A stretch of DNA of 64,000 nucleotides, taken from the IMG/VR virus record IMGVR_UViG_3300001450_000001, positions 81,442 through 145,441 of that record. One strand, 5' to 3'. This DNA is from a virus. Made by a program: the position numbers and the translations under genes. The notes below the pieces were generated by a model. It had not been told where the DNA came from. It did not search any database and saw nothing but the letters and a program-made list of their open reading frames with translations. The stretch's first letter is position 1. Each line of letters opens with the position of its first letter. Below are positions 18,256 through 25,782 of this stretch, piece by piece.

Positions 18256-18656
18256 TGAGAACTCAGCTACTATGTACATTTTCAAATAGCAAGGCTTTAA
18301 CAAAGACTGTTGACGTAGTTGTTAAAACATATGATGTCTTATATAATAAAGTATTTGTGTTAAAAAATATTAATGATGCAAGAGAATTAATGTGTACGTA
18401 TAATGTTGAGGCAAGTACCGATATTACAATATTAGAAAATACTATATCACTACATAGAAAGAAGAATACAAACACACTATATACAATTAATGCACTAAAT
18501 AGATTAATTGAATCTGTAAATAATGGAGTATTAGATACAACATACCAAGTAGATTGGGAAAATTACAGAAATTGTATGCTACTAACAAATGATGAGGGAT
18601 TAAAAAGGGTAGATACAGAGGTACACGAAATTATCTACATTAAGGTAAAAAAATAG
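18255..18656 (+). CDS. Hypothetical protein
   Basis: 133 residues, TAATG-coupled to the preceding gene and probably expressed with it. Alternating strand and helix, with 'TLYTINALNRLIESVNNG' in the middle. No recognisable motif. It is the last gene before a 100-base gap holding a conserved promoter-like element. Confidence 0.6.
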   Translation: MRTQLLCTFSNSKALTKTVDVVVKTYDVLYNKVFVLKNINDARELMCTYNVEASTDITILENTISLHRKKNTNTLYTINALNRLIESVNNGVLDTTYQVDWENYRNCMLLTNDEGLKRVDTEVHEIIYIKVKK

Positions 18657-18723
18657 ATTGTTAATAACTTTCTAAAATAATACGTTAGAAATTTTTTTTC
18701 TTGCGTAAAATTTATTATATTAA
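18657..18723 (+). promoter_or_regulatory. 67-bp conserved promoter element, copy 1
   Basis: Begins ATTGTTAATAACTTT, contains TACGT about 25 bases in, then a T-run, TTGCGT and a terminal TTATATTAA. It aligns without gaps to 30888-30954 and 40301-40367. GTTAATAAC is a near-perfect palindrome that could bind a regulator. It lies 34 bases before the membrane protein gene that opens the repair/replication module. This gap holds no gene. Confidence 0.7.
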
Positions 18724-18757
18724 TAATAATTAAAAAATAACAAATAAAAACTGTATT

Positions 18758-19102
18758 ATGAGTAAACTCACACTGACGATTCTGTTCTTCCTAACAGGTC
18801 AAATCTTAATTTGGTTCCAAACAAATGGCCAATTCCTTTGGACATGGTTCCAGAAAAATCCACTAATTCTATCTTTAGTAGGTGGCACAACAATTTCATA
18901 CTGTTTTATAATGGGTACAAAGTTTGCATATGAATCCTTTGACGGCTTATTATGGCCAGGTAGATTCTTAGGCTTTGCTTTAGGTATATCATCATACGCA
19001 ATTTTAACTTGGGCATTTATGGGAGAAGGACTTTCATTAAAAACAATAACTTCACTAATTTTATCTGCTGGTATAATTTGTGTACAATTGTTTTGGAAAT
19101 AA
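18758..19102 (+). CDS. Small multi-pass membrane protein
   Basis: 114 residues with about four hydrophobic segments (residues 5-20, 35-52, 65-88, 95-113) and a short 'FIMGTKFAYESFDGLLWPGR' loop. It is reminiscent of small DMT-type transporter halves. It is the first gene after the long promoter element, so it is likely expressed at the start of that unit. No specific function can be assigned; modification of the host inner membrane is one possibility. Confidence 0.7.
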   Translation: MSKLTLTILFFLTGQILIWFQTNGQFLWTWFQKNPLILSLVGGTTISYCFIMGTKFAYESFDGLLWPGRFLGFALGISSYAILTWAFMGEGLSLKTITSLILSAGIICVQLFWK

Positions 19103-19113
19103 ATAAAAATTTA

Positions 19114-19122
19114 TTATATTAA
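19114..19122 (+). promoter_or_regulatory. TTATATTAA element 3 bases before uvdE start
   Basis: TTTATTATATTAA ends three bases before the ATG at 19126, with no ribosome binding site in between. A -10-like position would put the transcript start on the initiation codon, suggesting a leaderless mRNA. Confidence 0.5.
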
Positions 19123-19125
19123 ACT

Positions 19126-20148
19126 ATGGCAAAACAACTAGGATACGCATGTATAAATATGCAACTACGTAAGGAAGGCATTCACGCAAAACGTGGCCTT
19201 ATAAAAAGAACATTTGACACAAAAGGACTCCCATATGTATCAGAGCTATGTGTCGAAAATGTAAAAGGACTAATTGAAATTATTAAGTGGAATCATAACA
19301 ACGGAATCAAGGTATACAGAATGCCATCAGATATATTCCCTTGGATGTCACACTATAATTTTTCAGACCTACCAGACTACAAAAAAATATGTACATTACT
19401 CAGCGGTGCAGGCTCATTGGCTAAAAAATATGGTCAAAGACTATCATTCCACCCAGGCCAGTTTTGTGTATTGGCATCACCTAATCCAGATGTTGTAGAT
19501 GCTGCTATTGGAGAATTGGATAAAAATGCAGAAATTATGGATCTTATGGGGCTACCTAAATCTCGCATGTCAAAGATAAATATACATATTGGTGGTGCAT
19601 ACGGTGATAAAAAGTCTGCACTAGACAGATTCTGTAAAAATTACCTAAGGACGTCACCATCTGTTCAAGCAAGGCTCACTGTGGAAAATGATGACAAAGC
19701 ATCTATGTATTCAGTCCATGATCTATATTACAGTGTATATGAACGTGTTGGTATCCCAATTGTATTCGACTATCACCACCATAAATTCTGTCCAGGTGAA
19801 TTATCAGAAGAGGAGGCTCTAAAATTGGCTGCATCTACTTGGCCACCTGGAGTAAAGCAATGCACTCACTACTCAGAATCACGCAGAAAAGAACAAACAC
19901 TCATCGTAGAAGAGTTCTTAAATAAAAGTAATATAACACTAAATAATATTGGTGAATTTCCAACAATGGAAAAGCTGTATAAGGAAGCAAATAAAATAAA
20001 AGTACAAGCTCATTCAGATCTTATCGTAGATGAAATATATGACTATGGTCTTGATATAGATGTTGTTGTCGAGGCAAAACATAAAGAGGTTGCAGTATTA
20101 GGATACTTAAATAAATACGAAAAAAGCTTAGTAAAAGTTTCAAGTTAA
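19126..20148 (+). CDS. uvdE: UV damage endonuclease (UvdE/UVDE family)
   Basis: 340 residues, close to bacterial UvsE (about 300). The start 'LGYACINMQLRK' is the family signature. It is followed by 'YRMPSDIFPWMSHY', the metal-binding 'RLSFHPGQFCVLASPN' (about residues 105-120), 'INIHIGGAYGDK', 'RLTVENDD' and 'PIVFDYHHHKFCPGE'. These provide the His/Glu/Asp ligands of the TIM-barrel active site. The enzyme nicks 5' of UV photoproducts, fitting a sunlit surface-water phage. Leaderless-type promoter context (19114). Assignment is strong. Confidence 0.92.
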   Translation: MAKQLGYACINMQLRKEGIHAKRGLIKRTFDTKGLPYVSELCVENVKGLIEIIKWNHNNGIKVYRMPSDIFPWMSHYNFSDLPDYKKICTLLSGAGSLAKKYGQRLSFHPGQFCVLASPNPDVVDAAIGELDKNAEIMDLMGLPKSRMSKINIHIGGAYGDKKSALDRFCKNYLRTSPSVQARLTVENDDKASMYSVHDLYYSVYERVGIPIVFDYHHHKFCPGELSEEEALKLAASTWPPGVKQCTHYSESRRKEQTLIVEEFLNKSNITLNNIGEFPTMEKLYKEANKIKVQAHSDLIVDEIYDYGLDIDVVVEAKHKEVAVLGYLNKYEKSLVKVSS

Positions 20149-20159
20149 GGAAATTTTTA

Positions 20160-20168
20160 TTATATTAA
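20160..20168 (+). promoter_or_regulatory. TTATATTAA promoter-like element before the Hc1-like gene
   Basis: AAATTTTTATTATATTAA ends 39 bases before the ATG at 20208. Unlike the leaderless cases, here a normal leader with CAGGAG follows, consistent with strong translation of abundant DNA-binding proteins. Confidence 0.5.
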
Positions 20169-20207
20169 ACAATAATCAATAATTAATAACAAAAACAGGA
20201 GAAAAAC

Positions 20208-20381
20208 ATGGTTTCAACAGAAAACATCCAAGCGACCCTAACTAACATTCTAACAGATGTTGACAAATTCAATAATGGAAATATGTCAGCAGGAACAAGA
20301 ATTAGAAAGGCAATGCAAGAACTAAAGGCTCAAGCACAAGAGTTAAGATTAAATGTGCAAGAAATTAAAAATAATAAATAA
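20208..20381 (+). CDS. Histone H1-like protein (Hc1 family)
   Basis: 57 residues. AACAGGAGAAAAAC sets the start. The core 'NMSAGTRIRKAMQELKAQAQ' followed by 'ELRLNVQEIKNN' matches the pattern of the small Hc1/histone H1-like proteins common in Bacteroidota (GNxxAGTRxRKAxxEL). Known members are helical DNA- or nucleoid-associated proteins. Next to gp32 and UvsX, it may bind phage or host DNA. The family call is from memory; the alternative is a generic short coiled-coil protein. Confidence 0.65.
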   Translation: MVSTENIQATLTNILTDVDKFNNGNMSAGTRIRKAMQELKAQAQELRLNVQEIKNNK

Positions 20382-20397
20382 TTAAAAGGAGAAGAAA

Positions 20398-21156
20398 ATG
20401 GCAATTGATCTAAATGCAATCCGAGCTAAGCTCAACAATTTACAAAGTCAAACGACTAGAACAAATAATCTTTGGAAGCCTGATCCAGGCAAAAACCAAG
20501 TAAGAATAGTACCTTACCAATTTAATAAAGATAATCCATTCATAGAAATGTATTTTCATTATGACTTAGGAAAGAAAAACTATTTATCACCAGTAACATT
20601 TGGTGAAACTGACCCAGTAGTAGAATTTTCTGAGAAACTAAAATCATCGGGTAATAGAGATGATTGGAAATTAGGAAAGAAAATGGAACCTAAAATGAGA
20701 TGTTATCTACCAGTATTGGTAAGAGGTGCAGAATCAGAAGGTGTAAAGCTATGGGGATTTGGTAAAACTGTTTACCAAGAGTTATTACAATTTATAGCTG
20801 ATCCTGACTATGGTGACATCACAGATGTTAATAGTGGTAGAGATGTAGTGGTGACTTTTCATCCAGCTGAAGGAGCTGAAAGGTTCCCTAAGACTACTAT
20901 CATGGTAAAACCAAATCAGACACCAGCAACTGAAGATAAAAACATTGCTGATAAGATCATGAATGGTCAACAAGACATCTTTGATATCTATAAAAAAGTA
21001 GACTATGATACAATGAAGGCTGCACTACAAACTTGGCTTGATGGAGGCGAAGAGGAATCTTCTCAACCAGCACAAGTAGCTGCTGCACCTGCAGGTGTTG
21101 AAAAGAAAGATGATATTGGTGATGCATTTGATGACTTATTTAATGACAAAAACTAA
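20398..21156 (+). CDS. Single-stranded DNA-binding protein (gp32-like)
   Basis: 252 residues; T4 gp32 is 301. The N-terminal basic segment is followed by 'NLWKPDPGKNQVRIVPYQF' and an OB-fold-like core with 'RCYLPVLVRG' and 'KLWGFGKTVYQELLQF'. The C-terminus is a flexible Ala/Pro region ending 'DDIGDAFDDLF', the acidic tail that recruits replication proteins. No zinc-binding cysteine cluster is visible, unlike T4 gp32 but like many distant homologues. AAAAGGAGAAGAAA precedes the start. It lies directly upstream of UvsX. Confidence 0.88.
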   Translation: MAIDLNAIRAKLNNLQSQTTRTNNLWKPDPGKNQVRIVPYQFNKDNPFIEMYFHYDLGKKNYLSPVTFGETDPVVEFSEKLKSSGNRDDWKLGKKMEPKMRCYLPVLVRGAESEGVKLWGFGKTVYQELLQFIADPDYGDITDVNSGRDVVVTFHPAEGAERFPKTTIMVKPNQTPATEDKNIADKIMNGQQDIFDIYKKVDYDTMKAALQTWLDGGEEESSQPAQVAAAPAGVEKKDDIGDAFDDLFNDKN

Positions 21157-21166
21157 GAGGTAATAC

Positions 21167-22291
21167 ATGGCTAAGAAAAACAAAAGAGATGATTTGGCAA
21201 CTGTGCTTGCTGACTCACTAAATAAAAAGTTTAAGGACTTTAAGGTTGCTTATTTCTTGGATGGATCTGAGGATACACCTACAGATCTAACTGAATGGAT
21301 AAGTACAGGCTCTTCTGTTCTTGACCTAGCTATTGCCAATAGACCTCATGGTGGAATACCAGTAGGTAGAATAACTGAGATAACGGGTATGGAAGCAAGT
21401 GGTAAGTCACTGCTTTCTGCCCATCTCTTGGCTAATACACAAAAGCAAGGTGGTACTGCAGTCTATATTGATACTGAAAATGCTATGAATGAAGAGTTCT
21501 TAAGAGCAATTGGAATAGATGTATCAAAAATGTTATATGTTCAGCTGGAAACAGTTGAGGATATATTTGAGGTAATGGAAACTATTATTATAAAAGCTAG
21601 GGAATCTAATAAGGATAAGCTAGTAACTATAGTTGTAGATTCAATTGCAGCTGCAACCACAAGAGTTGAACAGTCAGCAGACTATGATAAGGACGGTTGG
21701 TCTACTGGAAAGGCAATTGTAATGTCTAAGGCAATGAGGAAAATTACAAACCTTATTGGTAGACAAAGAGTTGCATGTGTATTTACTAATCAGCTTAGGC
21801 AAAAGCTTGGAGTAATGTTTGGAGACCCTTGGACAACAAGTGGTGGAAAGGCACTACAATTCCATGCAAGTTGTAGGTTGAGGTTAAAGGCTGCAGGCCA
21901 AATTAAGGCTAAGGTTAATGGCAAAGAACAGGTTATTGGAATTAAGACTAAGTGTGTTGTTGTAAAAAACAGAATGGGACCACCATTAAGGACTGCTGAG
22001 TTTAACATATTCTTTGAATCTGGTGTAGATGACATAGGTGGATGGCTACAGGTACTAAAAGACTATAAACTAGTCACAGTATCTGGTGCATGGTACACTT
22101 ATACAGACCCAGAAACAAATGAAGAAATTAAGTTCCAGTCTAAGGACTTCGAATCAAGAGTACTAAAGGATGATGTTAATAAAAAGAGAATCTATAAGAT
22201 GATTTGTGATGCTCTTGTTATGAACTATAAGGCAGATGAATTTGGTATTGATGATATCGTAATTGGTAATGATGATGTCCCTACGGGATAA
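21167..22291 (+). CDS. uvsX: UvsX/RecA-type recombinase
   Basis: 374 residues. Walker A is 'GMEASGKS' (74-81), Walker B ends 'LVTIVVDSIAA' near residue 160, and 'RVACVFTNQLRQKLGV' corresponds to the DNA-binding loop region. The central 'TSGGKALQFHASCRLRL' is typical of RecA/UvsX. It forms filaments on ssDNA coated by gp32 and carries out strand exchange in recombination-dependent replication. AAGAGGTAATAC precedes the start. Assignment is secure. Confidence 0.93.
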   Translation: MAKKNKRDDLATVLADSLNKKFKDFKVAYFLDGSEDTPTDLTEWISTGSSVLDLAIANRPHGGIPVGRITEITGMEASGKSLLSAHLLANTQKQGGTAVYIDTENAMNEEFLRAIGIDVSKMLYVQLETVEDIFEVMETIIIKARESNKDKLVTIVVDSIAAATTRVEQSADYDKDGWSTGKAIVMSKAMRKITNLIGRQRVACVFTNQLRQKLGVMFGDPWTTSGGKALQFHASCRLRLKAAGQIKAKVNGKEQVIGIKTKCVVVKNRMGPPLRTAEFNIFFESGVDDIGGWLQVLKDYKLVTVSGAWYTYTDPETNEEIKFQSKDFESRVLKDDVNKKRIYKMICDALVMNYKADEFGIDDIVIGNDDVPTG

Positions 22292-22310
22292 AATAAAAAG
22301 GTTATAATTT

Positions 22311-23372
22311 ATGGATGAAAGAAGAGAAAGGTATTTTAGGATACTTGACGGTCTAAAAAAGGCCACTGAGGAGACTCACAAAAATAGTAGGATTCTACTA
22401 ATTGATGGACTAAATACATTTATCAGAAGCTTTGCTGTTAACCCCAGCTCAAATGATGATGGTGTACATGTAGGTGGTATGACTGGCTTCCTTCAATCCG
22501 TAGGTTATGCTGTAAGGAATATTAAGCCTACTAGAGTTATTATATGCTGGGATGGAAAAGGAGGATCTGCAAAACGTAGGAAGATATTTCCAGACTATAA
22601 AGCAAATAGAAAAGTTAGGACAAGACTAACTAGGATGTCTAATTATGGAAATGTTAGCGATGAGTCAATTGCAATGGGCCAACAAATAAAAAGGCTCACA
22701 CAATACTTAGAAACACTACCAGTTACTGTATTAGCAACAGAGAACATAGAAGCAGATGATGCAATAGCTTATATATGTGAACAAATATACCCTAATTCTC
22801 AGAAATTTATAATGTCTACAGATAAAGATTATTTGCAGCTTGTAAATGATAAGGTTCAGGTTTGGTCCCCTACAAAGAAAAAGTTTTACTTTGAGGAAAC
22901 AATACTTGAGGAATTTAAGGTACCGGCAAAGAACTTTTTGGAATATAGAACACTACTAGGTGACAGCTCAGATAATATTCCAGGTATTAAAGGTTGTGGC
23001 CTTAAAACTCTACAGAAAAGATTACCAATAATATTTGAGGACAAGAAAATTAGCGTTCAAGATATTATTAGCTATGCAGAAGACCACAAAGATGAGGCAA
23101 AAGTCTTAAAAGATATATCAGAACAATCAAAGAAGATAGAGCTTAATTTTGATCTAATGCAACTAAGAGAGGTTGATATATCTGGATATGCTAAAACTTC
23201 TATTATGGATATAGTAAAAAGGCCAATACAAAGGCTTATAAAGTTTGAATTCCTAAAAATGTTCTTAGAGGACAGAATAAATAGTACAATGAAGAACCCA
23301 GAGTTTTGGCTTCAAGATACATGGAAAGGCTTAGATTCATATTCAATAGTAGAGGACAAAAATGAGCAATAA
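22311..23372 (+). CDS. RNase H / 5'-3' exonuclease (FEN-like, T4 Rnh type)
   Basis: 353 residues. It has the PIN/FEN acidic set: 'ILLIDGLNTFIRSF' near 28, 'VIICWDGKGGSAKRRKIFPD' near 80, 'ENIEADDAIAYI' near 145 and 'MSTDKDYLQLV' near 168. A helix-three-turn-helix follows, 'LLGDSSDNIPGIKGCGLKTL'. In T4 this enzyme removes RNA primers. The N-terminal 25 residues are an extension. It overlaps the helicase gene by 11 bases, consistent with a replication operon. Confidence 0.88.
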   Translation: MDERRERYFRILDGLKKATEETHKNSRILLIDGLNTFIRSFAVNPSSNDDGVHVGGMTGFLQSVGYAVRNIKPTRVIICWDGKGGSAKRRKIFPDYKANRKVRTRLTRMSNYGNVSDESIAMGQQIKRLTQYLETLPVTVLATENIEADDAIAYICEQIYPNSQKFIMSTDKDYLQLVNDKVQVWSPTKKKFYFEETILEEFKVPAKNFLEYRTLLGDSSDNIPGIKGCGLKTLQKRLPIIFEDKKISVQDIISYAEDHKDEAKVLKDISEQSKKIELNFDLMQLREVDISGYAKTSIMDIVKRPIQRLIKFEFLKMFLEDRINSTMKNPEFWLQDTWKGLDSYSIVEDKNEQ

Positions 23373-24720
23373 ACTATCAGAATACGGATATGCGTTTCAG
23401 ATAAAGGTATTGACTTGCCTATTTACTGACAAAGCATTTACTCAGCAGATCATAGACATATTAAGTTCTGAATTCTTTGAGAATGATGCAAATAAGTTTT
23501 TGGTAGATGTTATAAGAGATTATTTTGCTGAGTATAAAGGAGTACCAACAAAAGAGGTACTTAAGGTAAAGGTGACAGAGATAGATAATGATGTCCTAAA
23601 GGAGACTGTGATATCTCATCTAAAAGATGTTTATAGATATATTGGTGCAGAGGATCTTGACTTTGTTAAGGAGCAAACACTAGACTTCTGTAAAAATCAG
23701 AATCTAAAGAATGCAATTGTTAAGTCTGTTGATCTACTAAAAGGTGGTGAATATGACTCAATAAAGCAGCTAATTGATGATGCAATGAAGGCTGGTGCAG
23801 AAAGAAACCTGGGGCATGAGTATATGGAAAATATTGATGACAGATACTCTGAGTCAGTAAGAAATACTTGTACTACTGGTTGGGATGTAATAGATGAATT
23901 GGCAGATGGAGGCTTAGGTAAAGGCGAACTAGGAGTTATGGTTGCCCCTGCAGGTATTGGTAAGTCTTGGGCATTGGTTAATGTTGCTGCAAATGCAGTT
24001 AAGGCAGGAAAGACAGTATTACACTATACACTTGAGCTAAATGAGGCATATGTAGGATTAAGATATGATAGTGTATTTACAGGCATTGCAGCACAAAACT
24101 TAAAGTATAATATAGATGAGGTAAAAGAGACTGTTGAAAAACTAACAGGAAATCTTATAGTAAAATACTATCCTACAAAAGGTGCATCTGTAAGTACAAT
24201 TGCAGGTCATATTGAAAGATGTAGGATGCAAGGAATAAACCCAGACCTTGTTATAGTTGACTACGCAGATCTATTAAGAGGTCAAGGCAAAACAACTGAG
24301 CTAAGAATACAGCTAGGTAATATCTATGAAGACTTAAGAGGCCTAGCAGGAGAACAAGAGATACCAGTATGGACTGCATCTCAAGCAAATAGGTCTGCAT
24401 TGCAAGAAGACATAATACAGGCAGATAAAATTGCTGAATCATATAGTAAAATTATGACAGCAGACTTTGTAGTTTCTTTAAGTAGAAAGATAGAAGACAA
24501 GGTCGATGGAACAGGAAGATGGCATGTAATTAAGAATAGATTTGGACCAGATGGAATTACACTACCAAGTAAGATGAATGCAAGTAACGGACACATAGAG
24601 ATATTTGCACAATCATCAGTACAAGGTAAGGAGGTTCAGCATAAAATGGATAATCATGAGGAGACAACCAGAAAATTACTTAAAAATAAATTTCAGGAGC
24701 TTAATGAGGAACCATCTTAA
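23362..24720 (+). CDS. Replicative DNA helicase (DnaB/gp41-like)
   Basis: 452 residues. The N-terminal helical domain (1-165) is followed by a RecA-like motor: Walker A 'APAGIGKS' (195-202), Walker B-type 'PDLVIVDYADLL' near 298 and sensor 'IPVWTASQANRSAL' near 335. Toward the end 'KNRFGPDG' is the arginine-finger segment seen in DnaB and gp41. It unwinds the lagging-strand template at the fork. A primase or loader gene is not present in this window. Confidence 0.9.
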   Translation: MSNKLSEYGYAFQIKVLTCLFTDKAFTQQIIDILSSEFFENDANKFLVDVIRDYFAEYKGVPTKEVLKVKVTEIDNDVLKETVISHLKDVYRYIGAEDLDFVKEQTLDFCKNQNLKNAIVKSVDLLKGGEYDSIKQLIDDAMKAGAERNLGHEYMENIDDRYSESVRNTCTTGWDVIDELADGGLGKGELGVMVAPAGIGKSWALVNVAANAVKAGKTVLHYTLELNEAYVGLRYDSVFTGIAAQNLKYNIDEVKETVEKLTGNLIVKYYPTKGASVSTIAGHIERCRMQGINPDLVIVDYADLLRGQGKTTELRIQLGNIYEDLRGLAGEQEIPVWTASQANRSALQEDIIQADKIAESYSKIMTADFVVSLSRKIEDKVDGTGRWHVIKNRFGPDGITLPSKMNASNGHIEIFAQSSVQGKEVQHKMDNHEETTRKLLKNKFQELNEEPS

Positions 24721-24734
24721 TATACATATATAAT

Positions 24735-24744
24735 GATATTTATA
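24735..24744 (+). promoter_or_regulatory. GATATTTATA motif before nrdB
   Basis: GATATTTATA lies 32 bases before the nrdB start in a 55-base gap and is followed by a good ribosome binding site (AACGGAGAATAAT). Same motif as upstream of sheath and tube, suggesting nrdBA forms its own transcription unit. Confidence 0.4.
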
Positions 24745-24775
24745 GATACAAAAATAAAAATAAACGGAGAATAAT

Positions 24776-25768
24776 ATGGCGCTTTTTGAGGAAAGAGTGC
24801 CTTTTAAGCCTTTTGAATACCCTATATATTATACAGAGGGTTGGCTTAAACAGGCACAAGCATTTTGGTTGCATACAGAAATAGCAATGCAAGGTGATGT
24901 AAAAGACTGGAAAGAAAATCTTTCACCAGCAGAAAAAAATTTAGTTGGAAATATACTTTTAGGGTTTGCACAAACTGAGTGTGCAGTTTCTGACTATTGG
25001 ACAAATATGGTTACTAAATGGTATCCAAAGCATGAGATAAGGCAAATGGCAATGATGTTTGGTTCACAAGAGACAATACATGCAGTTGCATATAGCTACT
25101 TAAACGAAACACTAGGCTTAGAAGATTTTGAGGCATTTTTACATGAACCTGCAACTGCAGATAAGTTTGATCTACTAATGAATACTGGTGGTGATTATAC
25201 TCACGAAGACTTAGCAACTTCACCAGATGCTAGAAAGGAAGTTGCAAAAAGTTTGGCAATCTTCTCCGCATTTGCAGAAGGTGTAAGCTTATATAGTTCA
25301 TTTGCAGTACTATATAGCTTTCAGATGAGAAACATGCTAAAAGGTGTAGGTCAACAAATGAAATGGAGTGTAAGAGATGAATCTCTACATAGTAGAATGG
25401 GTTGCCAACTATTTAATCATACGTGTGATGAATTTCCAGAATTAAGAGAGCAATCTAAGGAGTCAATACTAGAAGCTGCAAGGCTTATTGTTGATTTGGA
25501 AGAAAAGTTTATAGATAAAATGTTTGAAATGGGTGACTTGGAGAATTTATCAGCATCAGACTTAAAGGAGTTTATTAAACAAAGAACAAATGATAAATTA
25601 AAGGAGCTAGGATATGAACAAATTTTCACAGTTAATGAAAAGCAAGCCAGCAATCTGGATTGGTTCTATCATCTTACTGGTGGCCATACTCATACTGACT
25701 TTTTTAGTATTAGGCCTACTGATTATAGCAAAGCCGGTGAAGATGATAATTGGGATGAAATATTTTAA
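24776..25768 (+). CDS. nrdB: Ribonucleotide reductase, class I beta subunit
   Basis: 330 residues. The metal-ligand segments are visible: 'FWLHTEIAMQGDVKDW' near 30, 'AQTECAVSDYWTNM' near 67, 'MMFGSQETIHAVAYSY' near 95 and 'AEGVSLYSSFAVLYSF', then 'VRDESLHSRMGCQLF'. The C-terminus is acidic and ends 'DNWDEIF', the tail that docks on the alpha subunit. It generates the radical for reduction of ribonucleotides to deoxyribonucleotides. nrdA follows 14 bases downstream. Confidence 0.93.
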   Translation: MALFEERVPFKPFEYPIYYTEGWLKQAQAFWLHTEIAMQGDVKDWKENLSPAEKNLVGNILLGFAQTECAVSDYWTNMVTKWYPKHEIRQMAMMFGSQETIHAVAYSYLNETLGLEDFEAFLHEPATADKFDLLMNTGGDYTHEDLATSPDARKEVAKSLAIFSAFAEGVSLYSSFAVLYSFQMRNMLKGVGQQMKWSVRDESLHSRMGCQLFNHTCDEFPELREQSKESILEAARLIVDLEEKFIDKMFEMGDLENLSASDLKEFIKQRTNDKLKELGYEQIFTVNEKQASNLDWFYHLTGGHTHTDFFSIRPTDYSKAGEDDNWDEIF

Positions 25769-25782
25769 GAGGAGAGTTATAA

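Noticed and set aside
19274-19498. Short + strand frame inside uvdE
   Set aside because: It lies inside conserved uvdE sequence in another frame with no start signal.
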